From JBBQAA01 sp038254195 (lineage in GTDB: Bacteria > Actinomycetota > Thermoleophilia > Solirubrobacterales > Solirubrobacteraceae), in assembly GCA_038254195.1 (NCBI GenBank), contig JBBSGJ010000024.1, positions 1-18,917 of the forward strand: 18,917 bases of DNA, given 5' to 3'. Under the pieces are notes generated by a model. It saw only the letters and a list, made by a program, of their open reading frames with translations. It was not told the DNA's origin and searched no databases. Shown one piece after another: positions 1-7,701 of the stretch. A program made the translations under genes and the position numbers. The stretch's first letter is position 1, and every line of letters begins with the position of its first letter.

Positions 1-542
1 CTGCCCGGCCCGGAACGGAGCGTTCGCGGCCAGGGCCGCGAGGTCGGGGAGGTGGCGGCGCAGGCCCTCGTAGACGCCGATGGCCCGGTCGGCCCCGCGT
101 ACGGCGACGTGGACCTGGAGCGCGAACACGAGCTGGCGGCGGGCGACGAAGCCGTACTGCTCGAGCGTCCGCTCGTAGTAGGCGCCGGGGGTGAGCGACC
201 CCTCGACGGCGGCGAAGGGATGTAGCCCCGCGCACGCGAGCCTCGCCTCGCCCGCGAGCGCACGGGCCAACGCTCCCCGCGCCGACCCGAGCCCGGCGAC
301 GGCGGCGGGCACGGACGCCTCCGGTCCCACGACGAGCTCGAGCTGCGCGGCGGGGAGCTCGAGCTTGACCCGAGCGTCACCGTCGAGCCTTGGCAGCAGC
401 TCGGGCGCCCGGGACAGGAGGTCGAGGGTCTCGGGGTGGAGGACCATGACCTCCTCCTCGAGCCCCACCGTGAAGGGGAGGGCGCGTCGAAGGCGGCGCG
501 CAGGGCCTGGGCGGTGGGTTGGGCGGGGGGAGGCGCGGGCAT
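1..542 (-). CDS. Carboxylate-amine ligase, YbdK/GCS2 family (5' part; apparent frameshift)
   Basis: Members of this family join glutamate to cysteine or another amine using ATP; the true substrate cannot be told here. The minus strand reads FTVGLEEEVMVLHPETLDL, then LHPFAAVEGSLTPGAYYERT, then EQYGFVARRQLVFALQVHV, the usual family order (N-terminal GLEEE, HPF, then Y-x-RRQLVF-x-x-HVHV). The protein is cut by the window edge at base 1. The only good start is ATG at 542, giving MPAPPPAQPTAQALRAAFDAPSP. That frame leads into FTVGLEEE only if one base is added in the G run at 475-478; the downstream frame by itself has no ATG or GTG before the core motif. A one-base deletion or a read error is therefore likely. 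The start lies 12 bp from that of the divergent methyltransferase gene. Family sure; intactness unsure. Confidence 0.85.
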   Translation of the reverse strand, partial: MPAPPPAQPTAQALRAAFDAPSPSRWGSRRRSWSSTPRPSTSCPGRPSCCQGSTVTLGSSSSSPPRSSSSSWDRRRPCPPPSPGSGRRGERWPVRSRARRGSRARGYIPSPPSRGRSPPAPTTSGRSSSTASSPAASSCSRSRSTSPYAGPTGPSASTRACAATSPTSRPWPRTLRSGPG

Positions 543-554
543 GACGCGGGGGTC

Positions 555-1210
555 GTGAGGGTCCTCACCCTGCCGGGCGTATTCAAGCCCCGCTCCGATT
601 CCTGGATGCTCGCCGCCCACGTGGCACGGGCTCCGCTTCGGACCGGTGCGCGGGTCCTCGAGCTCTGCCCGGGGTCCGGGATCGCCGCCGTCGCCGCCGC
701 TCGCCGCGGGTGCGACGTCACCGCGGTCGACGTCTCGCGCCGTGCCGTCCTCACCGCCACCGCGAACGCCCGGCTGAACGGAACGCGGGTGCGCGCGGTG
801 CGCGGGGACCTCCTCGCGCCCCTCGACGGGCGCTCCTTTCACTTGATCGCCGCGAACCCGCCCTACCTTCCGGGGAACTCGGGCGACCTCCCCGGCTCCG
901 GCCCCGAGCGGGCGTGGGAGGGCGGGTCCGACGGCCGGACGCTCCTCGACCGGATCCTCTCCGCGGCACCCCCGCGGCTCGAGCCCGGCGGGGTCCTCCT
1001 CCTCGTCCACTCCTCCGTGTGCGGCGAGGAGGAGACGCTCGCGCCCTGCGTCGCGCGGGACTCGAGCCCGAGGTCCGCGAGCGTCGCTGCGGGCCGCTCG
1101 GGCCACTCCTGGCCGACCGGGCGGAGGAACTCGCCGAGAAGGGCCTGCTCGGAGACGGGAAGCCCGAGGAGGACGTCCTGGTCATCTCCGGGCGCCGTCC
1201 GGCCGACTAG
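555..1210 (+). CDS. HemK/PrmC-like SAM-dependent methyltransferase (apparent frameshift near 1044)
   Basis: A class I methyltransferase of the N5-glutamine/HemK type. The GTG at 555 gives VRVLTLPGVFKPRSDSWMLA. Motif I is VLELCPGSGIAAVAA (about residues 34-48), an acidic ribose-binding segment follows (AVDVS), and the catalytic-type NPPY is at 101-104, then the HSSVCGEEETL strand. After that the frame decays into low-complexity Arg/Ser sequence, while the neighbouring frame supplies the expected end (RRAGLEPEVRERRCGPLGPL to VISGRRPAD) with stop TAG at 1208-1210. Adding one base in the CCC at 1044-1046 joins the two halves into about 218 aa, a normal length. It is either a recent pseudogene or a sequence error. 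NPPY suggests methylation of an amide or base nitrogen; the substrate is unknown. The stop shares the palindrome CTAG with the convergent gene. Confidence 0.8.
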
Positions 1211-1602
1211 AGGGCGGCGACCGTCACCGGGACCCCGAAGCGGCGCTCCGCCTCGCCCAGCTCTTCCTCCCGGTAGCCCTGCTCGTCGCCCTCCCGCACG
1301 AAGATGAGGATGTGGTCCGCCGCGAAGGTGGCGAGGGCATCTCCGATCGCCACGAGCGGCTCGGACTCGCCCGTGTCCCCCGACGCGTCGGCGCCCTCCT
1401 CGCGCAGGGCGTCCACCGTCTCGCGCTGGGCGGTGTCGGCCTCGGCGATGGCCTCGTCGGGGTCCGACACCCAGAAGGCGAGCGACGACTGGTTGACCGC
1501 GGGGGCGACGACGCGGACCTCCGCGCCCTCCGCCTCGTCGCCGAGGGCGGCGCGGACCTGGGCGGGGCCGATGGCCTCGGGGGCGAGCACGAGCAGCTTC
1601 AC
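1207..1602 (-). CDS. Small UspA-like (Rossmann-type) protein
   Basis: 131 aa, ATG at 1602. The N-terminus MKLLVLAPEAIG is a beta strand and turn typical of UspA-like folds. It is followed by VRVVAPAVNQSSLAFWVSD, a long acidic helix with EADTAQRETVDALREEGADASG, then EPLVAIGDALATFAADHILIF and a C-terminal RRFGVPVTVAAL. This order (first strand, pairing helix, second strand, DALxxFxADxIxI, RRFGxPVT end) matches small universal-stress-like proteins common in actinobacteria. No clear ATP-binding GxxGxxxxxxxxG is visible, so nucleotide binding is doubtful. It begins 16 bases after the ccdA-like stop on the same strand, so the two probably share a transcript. The fold is an inference from pattern; no specific function can be assigned. 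Confidence 0.75.
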   Translation of the reverse strand: MKLLVLAPEAIGPAQVRAALGDEAEGAEVRVVAPAVNQSSLAFWVSDPDEAIAEADTAQRETVDALREEGADASGDTGESEPLVAIGDALATFAADHILIFVREGDEQGYREEELGEAERRFGVPVTVAAL

Positions 1603-1618
1603 GGCGCGGCAGGCTACC

Positions 1619-2347
1619 TCAGCAGGAGACGAGGTTCACACCGGAGAGCTGCTGGCTCAGCGTGGTGAACGACCCGGTGAGGATGAGGATCCCCATCGCC
1701 ACGAGCAGCGCGCCGCCCACGAGGATCACCACGCCGTAGTGGCGCTTGACCCGCGCGAAGGCGGAGGTCATGTAGCCGAAGAACACGGCGGTGAGCAGGA
1801 AGGGGATCGCGAGCCCGGCGGAGTAGACCGCGAGCAGCACGACCGTGTGGACGCGGGACCCCGACGCGAGGCCGAGGTTGATGATCGCCCCGAGCGTCGG
1901 GCCGACGCACGGCGTCCACGCGATCGCGAACGCGGCGCCGGCGAGCACCGGGCCGCCGCGGCCCGCACGCCGGAGCAGGCCCGGGACGTGGAGCTCGCGG
2001 TTGAGCGCCACAAAGCGGGTACTGGCCACGAACAGCAGCCCGAGCAGGATGATGAGGATCCCCGACACCTTCTCCACCACGTCGCGGTGGTCGTTCAGCG
2101 CCGTGGTGAGCGCACTCGCCGGCAGGCCGAACACGACGACGAAGATCGCCGAGAACGTCAGGACGAAGAGCAGGCTCGGCCCGAGGACCCGGCGGGTCGG
2201 GGCGCCGGGCAGGTCGGCGGGCGTGACGCCGGCCACCGCCGAGAGGTAGCCCGGGACGAGCGGCAGCACGCAGGGCGAGAGGAACGAGACGAGCCCGGCG
2301 AAGGCCGCGGCGAGGATGCCGACCGAGCCGCTACCGCCACAGAGCAT
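1619..2347 (-). CDS. ccdA: Cytochrome c biogenesis protein CcdA family
   Basis: 242 aa integral membrane thiol-disulfide carrier that moves reducing equivalents across the membrane to extracytoplasmic thioredoxin-like proteins for cytochrome c maturation or related disulfide reduction. The two hallmark membrane cysteines are present: C26 in FLSPCVLPLVPGYLS and C147 in AIAWTPCVGPTLGAIIN. About six hydrophobic helices follow the usual order (residues about 8-30, 57-80, 93-112, 135-160, 166-192, 204-226), and the length is normal. The ATG at 2347 gives MLCGGSGSVGILAAAF. A TAGCGT hexamer on the minus strand (2364-2359) sits just upstream and could be a -10 box for a nearly leaderless mRNA. A partner such as ResB, ResC or a thioredoxin is not in the window, so involvement in cytochrome c maturation rather than another reductive pathway is inferred. 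Confidence 0.92.
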   Translation of the reverse strand: MLCGGSGSVGILAAAFAGLVSFLSPCVLPLVPGYLSAVAGVTPADLPGAPTRRVLGPSLLFVLTFSAIFVVVFGLPASALTTALNDHRDVVEKVSGILIILLGLLFVASTRFVALNRELHVPGLLRRAGRGGPVLAGAAFAIAWTPCVGPTLGAIINLGLASGSRVHTVVLLAVYSAGLAIPFLLTAVFFGYMTSAFARVKRHYGVVILVGGALLVAMGILILTGSFTTLSQQLSGVNLVSC

Positions 2348-2400
2348 CTTGTGAGCGGACGCTACTCGGCCGACCCGCCTGGCTACCGTCGTGGGCCGCC

Positions 2401-3309
2401 ATGAGCCTCGGCGTCGAGATCGGCCTGGGCCTGGCCCTGCTCACGAGCGTGGCCTCGCTCCTCGGCTTCCTGCTCAAGGCCCGGGGAGCGGCCGCGGCGC
2501 CCGCGATCGACTGGGCGCGGCCCGTGCGCTCGTCGCTCGACCTGTTCTCGTCGGGCTGGTACACGTTCGGGATCCTCGTGGCGATGGGCGGGTGGGGGCT
2601 CCACGTGGCCGCGCTGTCCCTCGCGCCCATCTCGCTCGTGCAGGCGACGATCGCCGGCGGGCTCGTGCTCCTCACCCCGCTCGCCGACCGCCTCTTCGGC
2701 CACGCGGTCGGCCGGCGGGAGTGGCTCGGCGTGGGGCTGACCGCACTCGGGCTCGCGGTGCTCGCCGCGACCCTGGAGAGGGACGGCTCGCGCCACTCGG
2801 ACTTCGCGCCCGGGACGCTCGCGCTCTATGCCGGTGCGCTCACCCTCGCCGCGGGCGGGGCGTGGCGCGCGGCACGGGGCGGCGGGGGACCGGCGGGTGG
2901 GCACCGATCCGCGGGGGCGCCCGTGCTCGCCCTGTCGGCCGGGCTGTTGTGGGGCGCCTCGGACGTCTCGATCAAGGCCCTGTCCTCCGAGATCGACCAG
3001 GGCCTCGCGGTCGTGCTCCACCCCCTCGCGCTCGTGATCCTGGCGCTCTCGCTGGTCGGCCTGCTCGTCTCCGCCGGCTCGCTCCAGGCCGGTCCCGCGG
3101 TGCCGGTCATCGCGATCACGAGCGCCGCGGCGAACGTCACCACCATCGCCGCCGGCCCGCTCGTCTTCGGCGAGCCGTTGCCCGCCGGCCCCGGCGGCGT
3201 GGCTCTGCGCCTTGCCGCCTTCGCCCTCGTGGTCGTCGCCGCCGCACTCACACCCCCGCCGCTGGTCGACGAGAACCCGCCGCCGCCGGCCGCCGCACCG
3301 GCACCCTGA
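2401..3309 (+). CDS. EamA/DMT-superfamily membrane transporter
   Basis: 302 aa with about nine to ten hydrophobic segments in two similar halves, as in drug/metabolite transporters. The first half runs from GVEIGLGLALLTSVASLLGFLL through YTFGILVAMGGWGLHVAALSLAPISLVQATIAGGLVLLTPLADRLF, where the S-L-A-P-I-S-x-V-Q repeat-turn motif is typical. The second begins at LALSAGLLWGASDVSIKAL and ends with AAANVTTIAAGPLVFGEPLP, the matching G-E-x-L-x turn. The tail is Pro-rich (PPPLVDENPPPPAAAPAP) and probably cytoplasmic. ATG 2401 was chosen because it opens the first membrane helix directly. It is divergent from ccdA with 53 bp between starts. The substrate cannot be read from the sequence; members export amino acids, sugars, metabolites or, in the NIPA branch, Mg2+. 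Confidence 0.85.
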   Translation: MSLGVEIGLGLALLTSVASLLGFLLKARGAAAAPAIDWARPVRSSLDLFSSGWYTFGILVAMGGWGLHVAALSLAPISLVQATIAGGLVLLTPLADRLFGHAVGRREWLGVGLTALGLAVLAATLERDGSRHSDFAPGTLALYAGALTLAAGGAWRAARGGGGPAGGHRSAGAPVLALSAGLLWGASDVSIKALSSEIDQGLAVVLHPLALVILALSLVGLLVSAGSLQAGPAVPVIAITSAAANVTTIAAGPLVFGEPLPAGPGGVALRLAAFALVVVAAALTPPPLVDENPPPPAAAPAP

Positions 3310-3394
3310 CGCGGGATCTGGACGTGGGCCGCTAGCCGGGCAGAGCTCGCGGTCGTCGTCGACCGCCGCGGCGTCGGGGCCATTCCCAGGTCGC

Positions 3395-3400
3395 TAGCCT
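3395..3400 (+). promoter_or_regulatory. Candidate -10 box (TAGCCT) of a leaderless promoter
   Basis: TAGCCT fits the actinobacterial TAnnnT -10 pattern and lies six bases before the GTG at 3407, the distance expected if transcription starts on or next to the start codon. No convincing -35 is seen at the proper distance, and no Shine-Dalgarno precedes the GTG. Confidence 0.35.
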
Positions 3401-3406
3401 CGCGGC

Positions 3407-4246
3407 GTGGAGGATCGCCCGCCGCCGCCGCCGCCGGCCGTGCCCGCCGAGAGCTACGAAGAGAGCTACTACCGGACTTGTTGCGCCGGATACGAGGAGT
3501 GGACGGCATCGCAGGGGGAGCGTGCCGACCCGTTGTACGACGGTTCACTCCAGTTCGCGCGGCTGCGCCCCGGAGAGGTCGTCGTCGACGTGGGCACGGG
3601 GCGGGGGGAGCTCCTCGCGGTCGCTGTGGAGCGAGGGGCGGCACGAGCGATCGGCGTCGAATACGCCCCCGACGCGGTGCGGCTGGCCGAGCAGACCCTC
3701 GCCGCGCACCGTCTCGGCGCGGATCGCGCCGAGGTCATCCGCGGCGACGCCCGGCGCCTCCCGGTCGACTCGTCGAGCGCGGACCTCGTGATGATGCTCG
3801 ACGTCGTCGAGCACCTGACTCCTCCCGAGCTCGATGCGGCGCTGCGCGAGGCCTTGCGAGTCCTCAGGCCGGGCGGACGCGTGTTCTGTCACACGCTGCC
3901 GAATCGGCTGATCTACGACATCACCTATCGCCTGCAACGCCTCGCCCGGCCCCGACGCGTCCAGGTCTGGCCCGTTGATCCGCGCAACCGCCTCGAACAC
4001 GCCTTTCACGTCAATGAGCAAACCCGGAGAGGACTCGCCCGTGCCCTGCGCCGCGCCGGATTCGCCCCGGTCTGGGCACGTCACGGCCACTGGATCCACT
4101 CCGCGATGGTCCCCGAGGAGCGCGCGCGCGAGCTCTATCCCAGGCTCGCCGCCCATCGGGCGACAAGGTGCCTGGGAGTGGCGGACATCTGGGCGGGCGG
4201 CCTCCGGCCGTCGGCTTCTCCCAGCCGATCTTCCCGAGGGTCCTGA
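3407..4246 (+). CDS. Class I SAM-dependent methyltransferase (Methyltransf_11 type)
   Basis: 279 aa with GTG start. Motif I is VVVDVGTGRGELL (about residues 58-70), the acidic residue at the end of strand 2 is in AIGVEYAPD (E85), D114 lies in VIRGDARRLPV, and strand 4 is MMLDVVEHL (about 130-137). These are the ordered marks of small-molecule methyltransferases of the UbiE/Methyltransf_11 kind. ALREALRVLRPGGRVFCHTLPN is the usual strand 5 lead-in. A Pro-rich N-terminus (PPPPPPAVPAES) precedes a possible cap region with YYRTCCAGYEEW. The C-terminal half (RNRLEHAFHVNEQTRRGLARALRRAGF) resembles the lid seen in enzymes acting on sugars or lipids, but the substrate is unknown. The stop lies 68 bp before the sigma-factor gene; no link with it is evident. 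Confidence 0.88.
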   Translation: MEDRPPPPPPAVPAESYEESYYRTCCAGYEEWTASQGERADPLYDGSLQFARLRPGEVVVDVGTGRGELLAVAVERGAARAIGVEYAPDAVRLAEQTLAAHRLGADRAEVIRGDARRLPVDSSSADLVMMLDVVEHLTPPELDAALREALRVLRPGGRVFCHTLPNRLIYDITYRLQRLARPRRVQVWPVDPRNRLEHAFHVNEQTRRGLARALRRAGFAPVWARHGHWIHSAMVPEERARELYPRLAAHRATRCLGVADIWAGGLRPSASPSRSSRGS

Positions 4247-4276
4247 GCAGGATTTCCGCCGGCCACAGGTTGGCAG

Positions 4277-4305
4277 TGGTCAGGCTTCGCCGGTTGCGGC
4301 ACAAT
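4277..4305 (+). promoter_or_regulatory. Candidate promoter of the ECF sigma-factor gene
   Basis: TGGTCA (4277-4282) and CACAAT (4300-4305) each match the housekeeping consensus at four of six bases and are separated by 17 bp. The ATG at 4315 begins nine bases after the -10 element, so the mRNA would have almost no leader. In GC-rich DNA such matches can arise by chance. Confidence 0.3.
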
Positions 4306-4314
4306 AGGCATCCG

Positions 4315-5814
4315 ATGGAAGCCTCCGCCCTCAGAGCCCCCGCCCGAGTCCGCGAACGACGCCGCGCACCGCTCACCCTCCTGCGACTCCGCTCCGACGA
4401 GCAACTCGTCGCCGCGTTCCGCGCGGGCAGCGACGAGGCGTTCCGCATCATCTACGAGCGCTACCAGGCCCGCCTGTTCGCCTATGCCCGTCAGATGCTC
4501 CCCGGATCCCGGCAGGACGCCGAGGACGCGCTGCAGGACGTCTTCGTCCGCGCCTACCGCCACCTGCGCTCCTCCGACCGCCCTCTCGCGCTGCGCCCAT
4601 GGCTCTACCGGGTGGCGCACAACCGCTGCATCGACGCCCTGCGCCGCCCGGTACCGCCCTCGGCCGAGCTGCTCGAGGTCGTCCGGCCGCCCTCGGCCGA
4701 CCCCCTCGCGCAGGTCGAGCGCCGCGACGACCTGCGCAAGCTCGTCTCCGACGTCCGCCGGCTGCCCGAGCAGCAGCGCTCCGCCCTGCTCATGCGCGAG
4801 CTCGAGGGGTTCGCCTACGGCGACATCGCCAGCGCCCTCGACGTGACCGTCCCCGCCGTCAAGTCGCTGCTCGTCCGGGCCCGGGTGGGCCTGGCCCAGG
4901 CCGAAGAGGCGCGCGAGGCGCCCTGCGCGGAGATTCGCGACCAGCTCGCCATCGCCCGCGAGCGCGGCGTGCGCGGTAGCGGTCAGGCCCGGCGCCACCT
5001 GCAGGACTGCGCCGGCTGCCGCGACTTCCGCCGCGAGCTGCGCGCCGTCGAGCGCTCGCTGGCCGCGTTCGTCCCCGCACTCGGCCCCGTCGCCCTGGTG
5101 GCGAAGGTCCTCGGCCTGGGGGGCGGGTCCTCGGGCGCGGCCGCAGGCGCAGCGGCTTCGGGCGGGGCAGCTTCGGGCGGGGCCGGGGTCGGCGCCGCCG
5201 CGGGCTCCACCTTTGTGGCCGCCGCGACGTCCAAGGTCGTCGTGGTCGTCGCCGTCGCCGCCGTCGCCGCGAGCGGGGCCGCCGTCCAGCAGGAGATGCG
5301 CTCCCATCCCTCCGCGCCGGCGCCCACCGCGCCCGCGCCGGCTTCCGCGGTCCCCGCGCAGCCCACCTCGACGAGCTCGCTTCCGGGGCCCGCCGCCCGA
5401 GCGCCGGCGGCCCCGCGCGCCGCCCGCGTCGTCCCGTCGCGGCCCCCTCGCGTGACTCCCGCCCCGCCCCCCGCCCGTCCGTCCGTGCGGCCCGCTCCCG
5501 CGGTGGCCCCCGCCGCGCCCACGCCCCACGCGACCCCCCCGACCGCCACCCCCACCGCGAAGCCCACCACCGAGCGGCGCGAGGGTGACCCCGTGGCCCT
5601 GGACCCCCCCGTACCGCAGCTCGTGAACGACCTGACCCATGCTCCGGGCGCCATCGTCGCGATCGTGACGCACGAAGTGGTCGCGCAGGACGCGGCGGCA
5701 CCCCCGGCGGCCGGTCAGCCCACCGGCCCGGCCGCGGCCGCGCCGCGTGCCGCCGACCCGGCCTCCGCTCCGGTCACCTCGGCCGACCCCGCCGCGCCGC
5801 CCGCCGGGCGCTAG
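4315..5814 (+). CDS. ECF sigma-70 factor fused to a zinc-finger, transmembrane segment and Pro/Ala-rich tail
   Basis: 499 aa from the ATG at 4315 (MEASALRAPARVR). Region sigma-2 spans about residues 38-111, with DAEDALQDVFVRAYRHL and RPWLYRVAHNRCIDALRR. Region sigma-4 spans about 138-192, with LPEQQRSALLMRELEGFAYGDIASAL and a helix ending in AVKSLLVRAR. ECF factors usually stop near residue 190; this one continues. C204, then H228-x3-C232-x2-C235 (HLQDCAGC), form a zinc-finger like that of anti-sigma factors. A Gly/Ala linker leads to a hydrophobic stretch at about 305-324 (KVVVVVAVAAVAA), then about 170 residues rich in Pro and Ala. The natural reading is a sigma factor carrying its own anti-sigma module and membrane anchor. 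ECF groups with such C-terminal extensions are known in actinobacteria. The leucine-dehydrogenase-like gene starts six bases downstream and is probably co-transcribed. Confidence 0.9.
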   Translation: MEASALRAPARVRERRRAPLTLLRLRSDEQLVAAFRAGSDEAFRIIYERYQARLFAYARQMLPGSRQDAEDALQDVFVRAYRHLRSSDRPLALRPWLYRVAHNRCIDALRRPVPPSAELLEVVRPPSADPLAQVERRDDLRKLVSDVRRLPEQQRSALLMRELEGFAYGDIASALDVTVPAVKSLLVRARVGLAQAEEAREAPCAEIRDQLAIARERGVRGSGQARRHLQDCAGCRDFRRELRAVERSLAAFVPALGPVALVAKVLGLGGGSSGAAAGAAASGGAASGGAGVGAAAGSTFVAAATSKVVVVVAVAAVAASGAAVQQEMRSHPSAPAPTAPAPASAVPAQPTSTSSLPGPAARAPAAPRAARVVPSRPPRVTPAPPPARPSVRPAPAVAPAAPTPHATPPTATPTAKPTTERREGDPVALDPPVPQLVNDLTHAPGAIVAIVTHEVVAQDAAAPPAAGQPTGPAAAAPRAADPASAPVTSADPAAPPAGR

Positions 5815-5820
5815 GAGTAC

Positions 5821-6909
5821 GTGTCGCTACTCGCGACTGGGGACCCGTCTCCGGCACCCCTAGCCATCGCGCACCTCACCGCCCTCGACCACGAAGAGCT
5901 GCTCGTCCGGCGCGGGCCACGCTCCGGGCTTTACACGCTCGTCGCCGTGCACTCGACCGTGCGCGGGCCGTCGCTCGGCGGCTGCCGGATGTGGCGTTAC
6001 GCCGACGCCCGCGCCGCGGTCCGCGACGCCCTGCGCCTCTCGCGCGCGATGACCTTCAAGTCTGCGGTGGCCGACCTCCCCCTCGGCGGGGGCAAGGGGG
6101 TCATCGCGCTGCGGGAGGGCGAGGAGCTCACCCCCCGACGGCGGCGGGACGCACTGCGTGACTTCGCGGAGACCGTCGACGCGGTGGGTGGTCGCTACGT
6201 GACCGCCGAGGACGTGGGCACGTCCTCGCGGGACATGACGGTCATCGCCGAGCACACCGCCCACGTCTCGGGGCTCTCCCGCCGCCGGGGCGGATCGGGC
6301 GACCCGAGCCCGTGGACGGCGCTCGGGGTCGAGGCCGCCCTGCGGGTCTCCCTGGAGCGGGTCTTCGGCTCGCCCGACCCGCGCGGGCGCATGGTGGCGA
6401 TCGTCGGCCTGGGGAACGTCGGGGGCCGGCTCGCGGTGCGGCTCGCCCGGGCGGGGGCGCGCCTGCGGGTCTCCGATGTCGTGCCCGACCGCCGCGCGCT
6501 GGCCGACGAGCTCGGGGCGGAGTGGCTCGCACCGGGCGACGCCATGGCCGCCGAGGCCGACGTTCTCGCGCCCTGCGCCCTCGGCGGCGTGCTCGACGAG
6601 GCGACGGTGCCGCGGCTGCGCGCTCCCGTGGTGCTGGGGGCGGCGAACAACCAGCTCGCCGACGATGCCGTGGCCGATCTCCTGCGCGAGCGCGACGTGC
6701 TGTGGGGCCCCGACTTCGTCGCCAACGCCGGCGGGGTGGCGAACCTCGCCGGAGAGCGGGAGGGCTACGACCCGCGCGTGGCCCGCCGGCGGGTGCTGAG
6801 CATCGGCGACACCATGCGCACGATCTACGACGAGGCCGACACGGCCGGCGTCACGCCGCTCGCCGCCGCCCTGGCGCTCGCCCAGCGCCGCCTGGCCGCT
6901 CCGCGCTGA
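5821..6909 (+). CDS. Leucine/valine/phenylalanine dehydrogenase family (Glu/Leu/Phe/Val DH)
   Basis: NAD-dependent oxidative deamination of a branched-chain or aromatic L-amino acid to its 2-oxo acid, a first step of catabolism. 362 aa, the usual length of leucine dehydrogenase. K80 and K92 in AMTFKSAVADLPLGGGKGVI are 12 residues apart, as are the substrate-binding and catalytic lysines of leucine dehydrogenase. D131 in TAEDVGTSSRDM is the catalytic-type aspartate. The Rossmann loop is VGLGNVGGRLA (about 195-205), and D219 in RVSDV is placed to bind the NAD ribose. GPDFVANAGGVANLAGE is the conserved late motif. The GTG at 5821 is preceded by AGGAG (5813-5817), which overlaps the sigma-factor stop codon, so the two genes are probably translated from one mRNA. 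Which amino acid is preferred cannot be decided from the sequence. Confidence 0.92.
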   Translation: MSLLATGDPSPAPLAIAHLTALDHEELLVRRGPRSGLYTLVAVHSTVRGPSLGGCRMWRYADARAAVRDALRLSRAMTFKSAVADLPLGGGKGVIALREGEELTPRRRRDALRDFAETVDAVGGRYVTAEDVGTSSRDMTVIAEHTAHVSGLSRRRGGSGDPSPWTALGVEAALRVSLERVFGSPDPRGRMVAIVGLGNVGGRLAVRLARAGARLRVSDVVPDRRALADELGAEWLAPGDAMAAEADVLAPCALGGVLDEATVPRLRAPVVLGAANNQLADDAVADLLRERDVLWGPDFVANAGGVANLAGEREGYDPRVARRRVLSIGDTMRTIYDEADTAGVTPLAAALALAQRRLAAPR

Positions 6910-6918
6910 CGGGCCGGA

Positions 6919-7701
6919 TCACGCCCGGCGCCGCAGCTCGCCCACGAGCGCGCCAGCCTCTCCGGGGCGCTCCACTCCCGCGGGCAGCCGCTCCTCGGCC
7001 TCGAGCTTGTCGAGATGGGCGCCGAGGGTGAGCGCGGCGGCGGGGCGCAGGGCGGGCGGGGCGTCGTCCCATACCGTGGCGAGCAGGTCGTCGACCGTGC
7101 GGTGGCCCTTGGCCAGCGCGGTGAGCAGGCGATCCTCGCGCAGGCGCCGGTGGGCGAGGTACTCGTCGAGCTTGGCGTGCGGGTCGGTGACGGGCGGGCC
7201 GTGGCCCGGGCACAGCACGTCGGGCTCTGAATCGCGCAGCCGTTCGAGCGCGGCGAGATAGCCGGCCATGTCGCCGGCCACGAGCACGGAGCCCGCTCCG
7301 AGCACCGCGTCGCCGGTGAACGCGACGCTTCCCCACACCCACGTCACGTGGTCGGGGCTGTGGCCCGGGCTCAGCAGCGCCGCGAAGGGTCCGGCGCGCG
7401 TTCCCTCGGTGACCGCCAGGTCGCTCGCGCCGCTCGGGGCCACGAGGGGGGCCGGCCGGCGCTCGCGCAGCGCGGGAACGCCCTCGTCGTGGTCGGGGTG
7501 GCGGTGGGTGAGTGCGATGCCGCCGAGCCCGCCGCGCGCGTCGATCTCCGCGACGATGCGGTCGAGGTGCCCGGGTAGCGCCGGCCCGGGGTCGACGACC
7601 CAGGCGGGGTCGCGGCCGGCCACCCAGGTGTTCGTGCCGTCGAGGGTGAGGAGGCTCGGGTTCTCCGCCCGGATGCGTGCGACGTCGTGACCGGCGATCA
7701 C
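6919..7701 (-). CDS. Metallo-beta-lactamase-fold hydrolase (LACTB2/glyoxalase II-like)
   Basis: 260 aa with the start taken as GTG at 7701, which overlaps the stop of the HD-GYP gene by four bases (GTGA). The metal site is THRHPDHDEG (H66, H68, D70, H71), followed by H114 in LSPGHSPDHV, D131 in AFTGDAV and H167 in LCPGHGPPV: a complete two-zinc set. NPSLLTLDGTNTWV at the N-terminus is typical of the LACTB2/RNase Z-like branch. The C-terminal 80 residues (RLREDRLLTALAKGHRTVDDLLATVW onward) form the small helical or winged-helix domain of that branch. Members are nucleases or thioesterase-like hydrolases; the substrate here is unknown. The longer ORF upstream of the GTG is Arg-rich, lies inside the HD-GYP gene, and is not credible as protein. 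Confidence 0.9.
   Translation of the reverse strand: MIAGHDVARIRAENPSLLTLDGTNTWVAGRDPAWVVDPGPALPGHLDRIVAEIDARGGLGGIALTHRHPDHDEGVPALRERRPAPLVAPSGASDLAVTEGTRAGPFAALLSPGHSPDHVTWVWGSVAFTGDAVLGAGSVLVAGDMAGYLAALERLRDSEPDVLCPGHGPPVTDPHAKLDEYLAHRRLREDRLLTALAKGHRTVDDLLATVWDDAPPALRPAAALTLGAHLDKLEAEERLPAGVERPGEAGALVGELRRRA

Noticed and set aside
1207..1210. CTAG shared by the stops of two convergent genes
   Set aside because: A TAG on each strand naturally forms CTAG when genes meet; no function need be assumed.
4135..5673. 512-aa minus-strand ORF opposite the sigma factor
   Set aside because: Gly/Arg low-complexity reverse shadow of a strongly supported gene, common in very GC-rich DNA.
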